Positions 8,536-16,433 of a stretch of 53,098 bases of DNA are shown here, piece by piece (position 1 is the first letter of the stretch; each line of letters begins with the position of its first letter). Source of the stretch: Colivivens sp964452915 (GTDB lineage Bacteria; Bacteroidota; Bacteroidia; Bacteroidales; Bacteroidaceae). The position numbers and the translations under genes were made by a program. Location of the stretch: assembly GCA_964452915.1 (NCBI GenBank), contig CAYVNW010000015.1, forward strand, positions 1 through 53,098, read 5' to 3'. Below the pieces are notes generated by a model that was not told the origin of the DNA, did not search any database, and saw only the letters and a program-made list of their open reading frames with translations.

Positions 8536-9690
8536 TTATTCTCCAAGTCTGCTTACCAATGCCTTCAGAGCATCGTCAAATTCATGGATGGCATCCATAG
8601 CTGTCTGACAAGATGAATCTGTGAAGTTGAGGGCAAATGGAGCCTTCATGTTCTGGATTGCTGTGAGCGCATGCTCAAGACCACTCTTCAAGTTAGCTGC
8701 CTCAGTTGGGTAGTTAGCCATGGCGTATGCCATTATAGAAGTAGAGGTATAAGCGTTAGAACTTGGGTTGAAGCCTCCGTAGATTGTGAACTGACAACCT
8801 TTAATGTTATCATAGAAGTCAGTGATTGAGTTGTAAGCGTATGGAGACTCAATGTAGTCGCTGCGGACACCTGTGTAGCAGTTACCAATCTTTGAGTCAG
8901 CTACTTCTGTAGCGATATCACTTGCACCTTCAAGAATCTGGATTGTACCAAGAGTGACTGTACGGTAAGTAGAACCTGCTTTTCCTGAGTTAATGATGTT
9001 CTCACCATAGTTGATGGCAGACTCAAACTCAGCATCGTCAAGTATTTCCTGCTGTTCGTCGTTGATATCACCGCCCCATGAGCTTACAAGTTTGATTGAA
9101 GCAAGATAAAGGTCACTTGCTGCTTCATGAGCGAACCATTTCTCGTTGTCTGTGATGTCTGCTATCTTACGAGGTTGTCCTTCACGGAACAAAAGGTATT
9201 CAACTGCATGGAAGCCTGTAAGGTTCTGACCTGTTGCGATTGCTTCAGAAACGATTCCTTGTGCAGTCTCATTTGTTGCAAGGTCCGGGTAACGCGCGAT
9301 GTAGTTGTCAAAAGCCTGACGGTCGAACGGCCATGTATCAGTGTGCGGGTCGATAGCATAGTCTGTAGCTGCACCGAAAAGGAATGCTTCTGACCATTCC
9401 CAATACTGACGTGCTGTTCTCCAAGCTGTACATGCATTGTCTACATCTGTTTGAGTTTGCATGTTCTCAACTGCATCGAGAAGTGCTTTATCTGCGTTCA
9501 TAAGAGCTGTATAAATTGGATGAACTGACTTGCTGACAAATTCAGAATTTGTTGTTGCAAGGAATGTCTCCTTTTGTGAAAGAGTGTTGTCATCATCGTC
9601 ATCATCATCATCGTCATCACAACTAACTGTTGTGAAACATGCTGCAGCCATCATTGCGACTGCCAACATCGATTTAATTTTTAATTCCAT
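8536..9690 (-). CDS. Imelysin-family (M75-like) lipoprotein
   Basis: Imelysin-like proteins are linked to iron uptake, and their peptidase activity is doubtful. The 384-residue product has a lipoprotein signal ending TTVSC24, followed at once by ten Asp residues (25-34). The family signature GxHxxE is present as GFHAVE at about 159-164. The body is predicted mostly helical, consistent with the two-bundle imelysin fold. It lies 67 bp after the porin gene on the same strand and upstream of the di-haem gene, an arrangement typical of imelysin operons. The Asp run after the Cys suggests surface or outer-membrane anchoring. Ligand is not shown. Confidence 0.87.
   Translation of the reverse strand: MELKIKSMLAVAMMAAACFTTVSCDDDDDDDDDDNTLSQKETFLATTNSEFVSKSVHPIYTALMNADKALLDAVENMQTQTDVDNACTAWRTARQYWEWSEAFLFGAATDYAIDPHTDTWPFDRQAFDNYIARYPDLATNETAQGIVSEAIATGQNLTGFHAVEYLLFREGQPRKIADITDNEKWFAHEAASDLYLASIKLVSSWGGDINDEQQEILDDAEFESAINYGENIINSGKAGSTYRTVTLGTIQILEGASDIATEVADSKIGNCYTGVRSDYIESPYAYNSITDFYDNIKGCQFTIYGGFNPSSNAYTSTSIMAYAMANYPTEAANLKSGLEHALTAIQNMKAPFALNFTDSSCQTAMDAIHEFDDALKALVSRLGE
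9592..9621. repeat. Trinucleotide (GAT/GAC) run coding for ten Asp
   Basis: A 30-bp CATC/GTC-type run encodes Asp25-34 of the imelysin lipoprotein. It is prone to in-frame slippage, so tract length may vary between strains. Confidence 0.8.
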
Positions 9691-9757
9691 AGTTTATTAT
9701 AATTATAATATTGTTAGTTACTTCTTTGCTTTCCCTTGTGTGTTCATTATTCCTCAT

Positions 9758-11083
9758 TTAAAGAAACCATCCACAATATGCGACTCCAAGGCTTATGCTT
9801 GGCTCGTTGTTGAATCCCTTGTTGAGGAAGCGCTCAGACCACTCACCTTTGATTACAATCTGTGGCACTGGGTAGTAGTTTGCACCAAATGCTATGCGGT
9901 CGTTCTCAGTCCACTTGTATGCAGACTTTTGGTTGCCTGCCGCATACGCATTGTACTTCTCGTAGCGTCCAAAGACATATAGCTTCTGCTCACCTTTGAG
10001 CGAATGTATCTGTGAGAAGATATCATATCCTGCTTCAATACCTACAGAATAAGCGTTCTTTGCTACCGGCTGGTGTTTTGACGGGCTACCATCCTGTCCT
10101 GAGTGGCTTGGGAACGACTTATTGTATTCACTTATCTTCTTATGTCCGCCAAGACGTGCGTAATCAGCGTTACCACGGACTATCCAGTTCCAACGGTCGA
10201 GATGGAAATCAAATGATCCTATGACGAGGTTGCCTTTCACGTTATTATAGCTTCCGCCAATTGAGCGAAGTGTATTCTTGAATGTCTGGCCATAATAGCC
10301 GCTCAGACTCAAGCGTAATCCTTTGATTGAGTAGTTGTCTATACGCAATGCACCAGCATACCTGTTAGCTATCTTAAACTCGTATGGACTTGTAGCGCCA
10401 TAGTGTACGAAACTGTAGCTGCCGAAACGCTCTGAATCAAGACCCGAGAGGAATTGTGCCTCATAGCCCCAATCACCGGCTCTTCCCCAAAGTGAGACAC
10501 CTACCTGATGCCATGTGCAAGGGAATATGGTGTTTTCTCCTTCCGGACGATAGACAGTAAAGAATTCTGTCGGCATGTGATACTTGTTGGTAGCACCTAT
10601 AGGGACTATTATTTCACCCATCTTAAGGTTGAGAGCCTTTGAGAATTCCTTGTTAATCCAAAACTGCTCAAGTGCAACTTCACCGCCCTTCTCTACTTCT
10701 GCCTCATATTCTCCGGCTTCATCGGCCTCAAGCTCTACTGCACTTTCTGTGCCGCCATGCTCAAATTCAATCTCACTGCCGAATGTCCATCCGCGACCGA
10801 AGTCATACCCAATACTAAGGGTAACATGTGGAAGATCGAACCTGCCATGGCTTGGGTCGTCCTTATGATCAGCAGCTTTTGTGTAGCGATAGATGTTGTC
10901 ACTATAGAAGTTTCGAGTCATAACGGCTTCGCCATACCCTCCCAAAGAAAGTCGTGACAAAGCTTTTTCCAACTTTGTTTCTTTCTCGCTGCCAGTCTCA
11001 GATGATTGGGCATAGGCACTTGTCGTGACTCCCGTCATGGCAAGTGCAGCCAATCCTGTGTACAAAAACTTATGTAATTTCAT
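9758..11083 (-). CDS. Outer-membrane beta-barrel porin, imelysin-linked
   Basis: A predicted outer-membrane channel of 441 residues. A signal peptide (MKLHKFLYTGLAALAMTGVTTSAYAQ) is followed by a short charged linker. Alternating aromatic/polar strands begin with LSLGGYGEAVMTRNFYSD and end with a C-terminal aromatic (CGWFL), typical of barrels. It resembles phosphate-selective-porin-like barrels found with imelysin genes; substrate is unknown. The start ATG 11083 has GGAAG just upstream. It is the first gene after a well-formed promoter at 11155-11185 and probably heads the operon with imelysin and the di-haem protein, which suggests a role in metal or haem passage. Confidence 0.78.
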   Translation of the reverse strand: MKLHKFLYTGLAALAMTGVTTSAYAQSSETGSEKETKLEKALSRLSLGGYGEAVMTRNFYSDNIYRYTKAADHKDDPSHGRFDLPHVTLSIGYDFGRGWTFGSEIEFEHGGTESAVELEADEAGEYEAEVEKGGEVALEQFWINKEFSKALNLKMGEIIVPIGATNKYHMPTEFFTVYRPEGENTIFPCTWHQVGVSLWGRAGDWGYEAQFLSGLDSERFGSYSFVHYGATSPYEFKIANRYAGALRIDNYSIKGLRLSLSGYYGQTFKNTLRSIGGSYNNVKGNLVIGSFDFHLDRWNWIVRGNADYARLGGHKKISEYNKSFPSHSGQDGSPSKHQPVAKNAYSVGIEAGYDIFSQIHSLKGEQKLYVFGRYEKYNAYAAGNQKSAYKWTENDRIAFGANYYPVPQIVIKGEWSERFLNKGFNNEPSISLGVAYCGWFL

Positions 11084-11154
11084 TTCTTCCTTACTTTTAA
11101 TGCTTTAACCTTATTATTTTTATTTATTCGTTTGCTTTCTTTGATTTTCGAGTG

Positions 11155-11185
11155 CAAAGGTACGCCAACTACAGCAATACAGCAA
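11155..11185 (-). promoter_or_regulatory. Promoter of the porin-imelysin-di-haem operon
   Basis: On the minus strand, TTG (11183-11185), a 20-bp spacer and TACCTTTG (11155-11162) match the Bacteroidetes -33/-7 consensus. The leader to the porin ATG is about 65 nt. Confidence 0.75.
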
Positions 11186-11278
11186 TACTCAAAAATGAGT
11201 AAACAAGTGTTAAAGCACAGAAAATAGGAGCTTATACAAGGCTTGCATATCATAATCATGGCATTGATTAACGGCTTC

Positions 11279-11296
11279 TACACCTTATTATATATA
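11279..11296. repeat. 18-nt element also found at 18292-18309
   Basis: TACACCTTATTATATATA is identical at both places, and a partial reverse copy (TACACCTTATT then TATA) lies near 13003-13020. All three are intergenic. Function unknown. Confidence 0.45.
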
Positions 11297-11326
11297 ATGC
11301 TCTACTAACATAGAAATAACCTCACG

Positions 11327-11407
11327 AGCTTCGGGCGATAACTTAATTAGCTTCGGACGATAACTTAATTAGCTTCGGGCGATAACTTAATTAGCTTCGG
11401 GCGATAA
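11327..11407. repeat. 22-bp tandem repeat truncated by assembly gap
   Basis: Three full 22-bp units (11327, 11349, 11371) and a partial fourth (11393) are nearly identical; they differ by one G/A. Each contains AACTTAATTAG and CTTCGGGCGAT. The partial unit runs directly into Ns, and a related CGATAATTTGATTAACTT resumes after the gap, so the true copy number is unknown. Confidence 0.85.
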
Positions 11408-11507
11408 NNNNNNNNNNNNNNNNNNNNNNNNNNNNNNNNNNNNNNNNNNNNNNNNNNNNNNNNNNNNNNNNNNNNNNNNNNNNNNNNNNNNNNNNNNNNN
11501 NNNNNNN
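11408..11507. other. Assembly gap (100 N)
   Basis: Exactly 100 N, the conventional size for a gap of unknown length. Tandem-repeat units flank it, so the gap very probably hides more repeat copies. The 11084-11629 stretch holds the porin promoter, this repeat and no gene. Confidence 0.95.
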
Positions 11508-11629
11508 CGATAATTTGATTAACTTTTACAGATGATCATTAGCCGTCAGGTACAGCAATGGACACTCTCTCCTTCTCTCACTCGTCGGAATGACAGTGTG
11601 GAGGTAAAATTATGTCTGTTGCGCCTTTA

Positions 11630-12415
11630 TTAGCCAAACACCACTACAGCGCGTGCAATGGTTTCCCCGTTTTGTAGCTGACTGTAGTTTTTTCGGATTT
11701 CAGCCTGATAGTGGAGTGGCGTCGTTTCCTGCAAGAAGAATGACAAGTTATCGCCATAGTATGCCTCCGCCACATAAGCAAATTCTATACGTTGTATTTG
11801 GTGAGCAAGATGGAAGTCGTATGAGAACAGGTCAAGCAAGTGGCTGATATATTTCACGCTATTGAAGTGACCGTTGCAATCCAAATCGCTGTATTTGACC
11901 TCCATGTTTTCCACCGGCCCAGACTCAGGCAGAGGCCTAAGCCGGCTATGTCCTTGCATATTGCACTCGATTTCGGGTGCAAGCCACTGCTGGAATTGAG
12001 TTCCATATATTTTCATAAGTTCAAGCGGTTGCCGTGTATTGTTGTCGATCATAGCCCACACGGAGCGTGCATAGCCCAGAATGTTACCATCATTGTCTGT
12101 AATACAAAAGTTACGGTTGGTGAACATCCTGTATATGTTTTCTATCCACGTAGTGACATTATAGTCAGTATAAATCGGAGGCATCTGCTGCATTTCAATG
12201 GAAAGTCTCGACAGCACCCATGAATGACCGGCTTTGAACAGGTCGGAGAATCCGAATCCGCGCTCGGATGCATGTTTCTCCGCACTATTGAGTAAGTTTC
12301 TGCCAAGTACCTCATATGACAACTCACACTTAAAATCCGTGTTGAATGCGTCTGCTGTGAAGTGTAATGTTTCTGTTTTGTTTGTCATATCCATCATTTT
12401 ATGCCTGTTCATCAT
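11630..12415 (-). CDS. Acyl-ACP thioesterase (FatA/FatB-like)
   Basis: Predicted to release fatty acids from acyl carrier protein. About 250-261 residues form two hot-dog domains. The N-terminal one contains YEVLGRNLLNSAEKHASERG and the WVLSRLSIEM strand. The C-terminal one carries the conserved DLDCNGHFNSVKYISH segment with the Asn and His expected at the active site. Several Met codons crowd the N-terminus (12415, 12412, 12397, 12394, 12388); none has a clear ribosome site, and MTNKTETLHF at 12388 is the best match to the domain start. It lies 23 bp after a GNAT gene and may belong to an lrp-GNAT-thioesterase unit. Confidence 0.85.
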   Translation of the reverse strand: MMNRHKMMDMTNKTETLHFTADAFNTDFKCELSYEVLGRNLLNSAEKHASERGFGFSDLFKAGHSWVLSRLSIEMQQMPPIYTDYNVTTWIENIYRMFTNRNFCITDNDGNILGYARSVWAMIDNNTRQPLELMKIYGTQFQQWLAPEIECNMQGHSRLRPLPESGPVENMEVKYSDLDCNGHFNSVKYISHLLDLFSYDFHLAHQIQRIEFAYVAEAYYGDNLSFFLQETTPLHYQAEIRKNYSQLQNGETIARAVVVFG

Positions 12416-12438
12416 TGCATTTGTTGCGAATCATCTGT

Positions 12439-13005
12439 TCATTTGGTTTCTGTATGGACAGGTCGTTCCATTTTCAAGTATGTGCCGCCAAAGATAGATA
12501 TGTCACTCACGTAGTGAAAGCCCAAACTCTCATACAGTTGTTTCGCCGTGAGGTTAACCGGGTCGCATGCCAATGTGACCACTTTAGCATCTGTGTGTTG
12601 TGCTTCATCTATAGCGGCATCGATGAGAGCGGTTCCTATGCCATGTTGACGGAATTTTTTTCTTACAGAGAGTGAGTCGAGATAATATTCACCTGGATAC
12701 GCCTCAAGTTCCATGTTTGTGAAGTCTTCCCCACCCCACTGCTTGACCAGGTTGAATGTTGTGGTTTTCAAATCGACATACCTGTCACCGTTGTATGCAG
12801 TGATGCTGCCTGCAGGAACCCCGTCGACTTCGGCTATAAGCGTGTTGTTCCAACTATAAAGTACGTCGTCACGTTTACACAAGTTTTCAGCCATTGTCAG
12901 GAGCTCTGCTGATGGATTGTCCACCCTCATAGCACTGATTACGCTTTCTGCCACGAAACGTGCATCGGCTGGTATTGCCTTTCTGAATTTCAATTCCATA
13001 ATCAC
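12439..13005 (-). CDS. GNAT-family N-acetyltransferase
   Basis: An acetyl-CoA-dependent N-acetyltransferase of unknown substrate, about 187 residues. The acetyl-CoA binding loop is visible as RKKFRQHGIGTALIDAA (R/Q-x-x-G-x-G/A). Earlier strands include RKAIPADARFVAESV, and later ones include VTLACDPVNLTAKQLYESLGF, the usual NxxAxxLYxxxGF end motif. Start is ATG 13005 or the second Met at 12999. It lies 25 bp after the Lrp/AsnC gene and just before the thioesterase, all on the minus strand. Confidence 0.85.
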   Translation of the reverse strand: MIMELKFRKAIPADARFVAESVISAMRVDNPSAELLTMAENLCKRDDVLYSWNNTLIAEVDGVPAGSITAYNGDRYVDLKTTTFNLVKQWGGEDFTNMELEAYPGEYYLDSLSVRKKFRQHGIGTALIDAAIDEAQHTDAKVVTLACDPVNLTAKQLYESLGFHYVSDISIFGGTYLKMERPVHTETK

Positions 13006-13030
13006 AATATAAATAAGGTGTAATCAGAGT

Positions 13031-13492
13031 TTATATCTTGATTCCGTACTCATTCTTCACTTCCGACATTACAAATGTGCTTTCCCATGAAGCCAGACAG
13101 TCGATAGTGCCAAGAGTGTTGAAAACAAAATTCTGATAGCTCTTCATATCTTTTGCATGGATCTTTAGCAAGTAGTCAAAACTTCCGGAGATATTATAGC
13201 ACTCGGTGACCTCGGGTATTGCGTTGACCGCATTGACAAATTCGTTTACTATCTCGCGATTGATTTTCTTCAGCTTCACATTGCAATAGACAATGAAGCC
13301 CAGATTGAGTTTGTCGACATCAAGCACGGCTATGTACTTGCGAATATATCCTTCACGTTCCAGTCGCTTCATGCGTTCATAAACAGGAGTGGACGACAAG
13401 TGAACCTTAGCGGCAAGTTCCTTAACCGTCAGTCTTGAATTCTCTTGCAACACACGCATTATCTGCAAGTCTGTCTCGTCTATTCCCACCAT
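13031..13492 (-). CDS. Lrp/AsnC-family transcriptional regulator
   Basis: A feast/famine regulator of 153 residues. The N-terminal winged HTH includes VKELAAKVHLSSTPVYERMKRLEREGYI (about 22-50). The C-terminal ligand-binding RAM domain runs from about 65 and includes VTECYNISGSFDYLLKIHAKD. It is divergent from metY-cysK, and the palindrome at 13582-13599 spans the -33 boxes of both genes. This suggests that it regulates itself and sulfur amino-acid synthesis. The effector amino acid is unknown. GNAT and thioesterase genes follow. Confidence 0.93.
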   Translation of the reverse strand: MVGIDETDLQIMRVLQENSRLTVKELAAKVHLSSTPVYERMKRLEREGYIRKYIAVLDVDKLNLGFIVYCNVKLKKINREIVNEFVNAVNAIPEVTECYNISGSFDYLLKIHAKDMKSYQNFVFNTLGTIDCLASWESTFVMSEVKNEYGIKI

Positions 13493-13557
13493 AGAAAATT
13501 ATTCTTTTAAATCTCGTCTCCGAACATTTATTCAGAACAAGTTGTTTAAATCAATCG

Positions 13558-13588
13558 CAAAGATAGTGTTATTTTCTCTATTTCCAAA
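13558..13588 (-). promoter_or_regulatory. Promoter of the lrp gene
   Basis: Minus-strand TTTG (13585-13588), a 19-bp spacer and TATCTTTG (13558-13565). The -33 box lies in the left arm of the shared palindrome. Confidence 0.7.
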
Positions 13589-13599
13589 ATTATTTGGAA
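13582..13599. promoter_or_regulatory. Palindromic operator shared by lrp and metY promoters
   Basis: TTCCAAAATTATTTGGAA has perfect 7-bp arms with a 4-bp centre. The left arm contains CAAA, the minus-strand -33 of lrp. The right arm contains TTTG, the plus-strand -33 of metY. A protein bound here would cover both divergent promoters; the Lrp/AsnC product next door is the obvious candidate. Confidence 0.65.
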
Positions 13600-13625
13600 T
13601 ATAAAGTTCAAATGTCGTAACTTTG
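13593..13625 (+). promoter_or_regulatory. Promoter of metY-cysK
   Basis: TTTG (13593-13596), a 21-bp spacer and TAACTTTG (13618-13625), followed by C. The leader to the metY ATG is about 70 nt. Confidence 0.75.
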
Positions 13626-13702
13626 CACTCGAAATCAAACAAAACAACGATTGAATTCATAAATTAATAACAAAACAACTCTAAAAAGAAAGGAACATTA
13701 TT

Positions 13703-14992
13703 ATGGCAGACAACAGTAAACTACATGCGGAGACATTGGCTCTCCATGTCGGACAGGAACAACCAGACCCAGCTACAGACGCACGCGCAGTGCCTATCTA
13801 TCAGACAACATCCTATGTTTTCCGTAACTCACAACATGCAGCAGACCGTTTCGGACTTCGTGACCCGGGCAACATCTACGGACGTTTGACAAACTCCACA
13901 CAGGCAGTATTTGAATCACGTGTAGCGGCTCTTGAAGGCGGAACAGCCGGCTTAGCAGTAGCATCAGGAGCAGCGGCAGTGACTTATGCCCTTCAGAACA
14001 TAGCACGCAACGGTGACCATATCATTGCGGCAGACAATCTCTATGGAGGTTCTTTCAACCTCATAACCCACACACTATCCACTCAGGGAGTAAGTTACAC
14101 AATCCTTGACGTCAACGATTTACAGGCACTTGAAGCAGCCATCCAACCAAACACAAAAGCTATATACGCAGAAACATTCGGTAATCCGAACTCAGATGTA
14201 ATCAATCTTGACGCAATCGCAGAAGTGGCTCACAAGCATCACATCTTATTCATTGTGGACAACACATTCGCCCCAATACTTATACGTCCAATTGAACACG
14301 GAGCAGACATAGTAGTACACTCTGCCACAAAATTCATTGGCGGTCACGGAAGCAGTCTCGGAGGCGTAATAGTAGAAGGAGGCAAATTCGACTATAAGGC
14401 AGACCCTGACAAATACCCTTCTCTTGCAAAGCCAGATCCATCATATCATGGAGCAGTCTTTGCCGATGTAGCAGGACCGGCTGCATTTGTGACACGCATA
14501 CGTGCCGTCATTCTGAGAGACACCGGTGCCACAATATCACCGTTCAACGCATGGATACTGCTTCAAGGAGTTGAATCACTGCCACTTCGCATCGAACGTC
14601 ACGTTCAAAATGCACTTAAGGTTGTGGACTACTTGTCAAAACATCCTAAAGTAAAGAGTGTGAGTCATCCTGCTCTGCCTACACATAAGGGTCATGAACT
14701 GTATAAGAAATACTTCCCTAACGGAGGAGGCTCTATCTTCACATTCGAAATCAGGGGAACACAGACTGACGCATGGAAATTCATCGACTCACTTAAGATA
14801 TTCTCTCTGCTTGCGAACGTGGCAGACGTAAAGAGTCTTGTCATACACCCAGCAACAACCACTCACTCACAAATGAATCCGGAGGAACTTGCTGCACAGC
14901 ATATTACTCCGACAACTGTACGCTTGTCAATCGGTGTTGAGCACATTGACGATATCATCGCTGACCTCGACCAGGCTTTTGCACAGATTTGA
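13703..14992 (+). CDS. metY: O-acetylhomoserine sulfhydrylase (PLP-dependent)
   Basis: Converts O-acetylhomoserine and sulfide to homocysteine, the direct-sulfhydrylation route to methionine. The 429-residue length is typical of MetY rather than the shorter MetB/MetC. The PLP lysine is about Lys210 in VVHSATKFIGGHGS. Other Cys/Met-metabolism motifs include QTTSYVF near 34-40, YGRLTNST near 59-66 and the C-terminal RLSIGVEHIDDI. AAAGGAAC precedes the ATG. It lies 61 bp upstream of cysK and probably shares its transcript; regulation by the divergent Lrp-type protein is inferred. Confidence 0.93.
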   Translation: MADNSKLHAETLALHVGQEQPDPATDARAVPIYQTTSYVFRNSQHAADRFGLRDPGNIYGRLTNSTQAVFESRVAALEGGTAGLAVASGAAAVTYALQNIARNGDHIIAADNLYGGSFNLITHTLSTQGVSYTILDVNDLQALEAAIQPNTKAIYAETFGNPNSDVINLDAIAEVAHKHHILFIVDNTFAPILIRPIEHGADIVVHSATKFIGGHGSSLGGVIVEGGKFDYKADPDKYPSLAKPDPSYHGAVFADVAGPAAFVTRIRAVILRDTGATISPFNAWILLQGVESLPLRIERHVQNALKVVDYLSKHPKVKSVSHPALPTHKGHELYKKYFPNGGGSIFTFEIRGTQTDAWKFIDSLKIFSLLANVADVKSLVIHPATTTHSQMNPEELAAQHITPTTVRLSIGVEHIDDIIADLDQAFAQI

Positions 14993-15053
14993 GCTAATAC
15001 AAACAATCAATTATATAAATAATAATTAAATAATAATTAAATAATAATCTTAT

Positions 15054-15983
15054 ATGGGAAACATAAAGAAAACCCTGACAGAGCTCATAGGACATACACC
15101 TCTGTTGGAAGTGACAAAGATTGAGAAAGAGAACAACTTGAAATCAAAACTGATCGTAAAACTTGAGTTGTTCAACCCTGGAGGTAGCGTAAAAGACCGC
15201 GTAGCTCTCGCAATGATAGAAGATGCAGAGAAAAGCGGAAAACTTAAGCCAGGCAGTACACTGATAGAGCCAACAAGCGGCAATACGGGTATCGGACTTG
15301 CATGGGTGAGCGCTATCAAAGGCTATCATCTCATTCTGACAATGCCTGAGACTATGAGTGTGGAACGACAAAAGCTCCTCAAGGCTTATGGAGCCGAACT
15401 TGTGCTTACACCCGGAGCCACAGGAATGAAAGGAGCAATAGCAAAGGCCAATGAGTTGAATGCATCAATTGAAGGCTCACTGATTCTGCAGCAGTTCGAC
15501 AATCCGGCAAACCCGGCCACTCATGCAGCTACAACAGGTGAGGAGATTTGGCAAGATACCGACGGCGATGTAGACATTTTTGTAGCCGGAGTAGGCACAG
15601 GAGGTACTGTAAGTGGAGTCGCCAAAACATTGAAGAAACATAAGCCATCAGTTAAGGTATACGCAGTTGAACCCGACTCATCACCTGTACTCTCCGGAGG
15701 ACAGTCCGGACCTCACAAGATTCAAGGCATCGGAGCAGGCTTCATACCTAAGAACTACGACGCTGAGATAGTCGACAAGGTAATACGTGTAACGAATGAA
15801 GATGCTTTCGCTGCTTCACGATTGCTTGCACACAAGGAAGGTGCACTTGTCGGAATATCATCCGGAGCAGCATTTCACGCTGCACTCGAACTGGCAAAGG
15901 AACCGGAGAACGCAGGAAAGACAATTATAGTACTCCTGCCAGATACTGGCGAACGTTATCTCTCAACCGCACTTTTTGAATGA
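15054..15983 (+). CDS. cysK: Cysteine synthase A (O-acetylserine sulfhydrylase)
   Basis: Makes cysteine from O-acetylserine and sulfide with PLP. The 309-residue product is full length. The PLP lysine is Lys47 in NPGGSVKDRV, the substrate loop is PTSGNTGIGLA, and the phosphate-binding loop is AGVGTGGTVSGV. The C-terminal SSGAAFHAALELA and LLPDTGERYLST motifs are also present. Pairing with metY puts both sulfide-assimilating enzymes under one promoter. A strong terminator follows at 16034. Confidence 0.95.
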   Translation: MGNIKKTLTELIGHTPLLEVTKIEKENNLKSKLIVKLELFNPGGSVKDRVALAMIEDAEKSGKLKPGSTLIEPTSGNTGIGLAWVSAIKGYHLILTMPETMSVERQKLLKAYGAELVLTPGATGMKGAIAKANELNASIEGSLILQQFDNPANPATHAATTGEEIWQDTDGDVDIFVAGVGTGGTVSGVAKTLKKHKPSVKVYAVEPDSSPVLSGGQSGPHKIQGIGAGFIPKNYDAEIVDKVIRVTNEDAFAASRLLAHKEGALVGISSGAAFHAALELAKEPENAGKTIIVLLPDTGERYLSTALFE

Positions 15984-16033
15984 TGTGAATTATCCATTCA
16001 TGCCATACTATAAAGTTTAATTCTATTAGAGCC

Positions 16034-16066
16034 GAATAAGGGACGGAGTGCTTCCGCCCCTTATTC
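16034..16066 (+). terminator. Terminator of metY-cysK
   Basis: GAATAAGGG-ACGGA pairs with TCCGC-CCCTTATTC around a short loop, then ATTTATATT. The hairpin is symmetric enough to act in both directions. The rest of 15984-16250 holds nothing else recognisable. Confidence 0.75.
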
Positions 16067-16209
16067 ATTTATATTGGTATTCGATTGCGGAAAAGTTCTT
16101 GATGCTCTTTCAACTTTTAGCGGACAGCAACAGAAAACAATACACCCAGTTGATTTCGCCAGTTATGTCGGAAGCAAAGCACATTGTCATTAGTTGAGCT
16201 TAATACACA

Positions 16210-16249
16210 ACAATCCCTGCAACGGTCGGAACCGCGACAGGGACTATTG
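16210..16249 (-). terminator. Hairpin downstream of tRNA-Arg(CCG)
   Basis: Minus strand: CAATAGTCCCTG pairs imperfectly with CAGGGATTG across an 18-nt loop, then TTGTGT. It lies directly past the tRNA 3' end. Confidence 0.5.
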
Positions 16250-16251
16250 CG

Positions 16252-16325
16252 TGATCTCGGTGGGATTCAAACCCACGACCTTCAGAACCGGAATCTGACG
16301 CTCTATTCAGCTAAGCTACGAGACC
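16252..16325 (-). tRNA. tRNA-Arg (anticodon CCG)
   Basis: A full cloverleaf is visible on the minus strand. The acceptor GGTCTCG pairs with CGAGATC (one G-U). The anticodon stem TCAGA/TCTGA encloses TTCCGGT, giving anticodon CCG that reads CGG. The T-arm is GTGGG TTTGAAT CCCAC. CCA is not encoded. Confidence 0.93.
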
Positions 16326-16332
16326 TTTAAAT

Positions 16333-16366
16333 TAAAGCATGTGCAAATCACTTTGGACATGCTTTA
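16333..16366 (-). terminator. Hairpin between phosphohexomutase and tRNA-Arg
   Basis: A perfect 10-bp inverted repeat (TAAAGCATGT / ACATGCTTTA) with a 14-nt loop, followed by ATTTAAAGG on the minus strand. It could terminate the phosphohexomutase transcript or mark tRNA processing. Confidence 0.5.
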
Positions 16367-16433
16367 GTAACAGCGATGCTGTCCTTTTTTATAAAAACAA
16401 TTATATATGCATTTTGTAGAATCATTTCTATTA

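Noticed and set aside
9530..9982. Plus-strand frame with a poly-Ser run
   Set aside because: The Ser run is the antisense of the imelysin Asp tract.
11327..11520. CRISPR-like array
   Set aside because: Units are contiguous 22-bp tandem repeats with no distinct spacers, and no cas gene is in the window.
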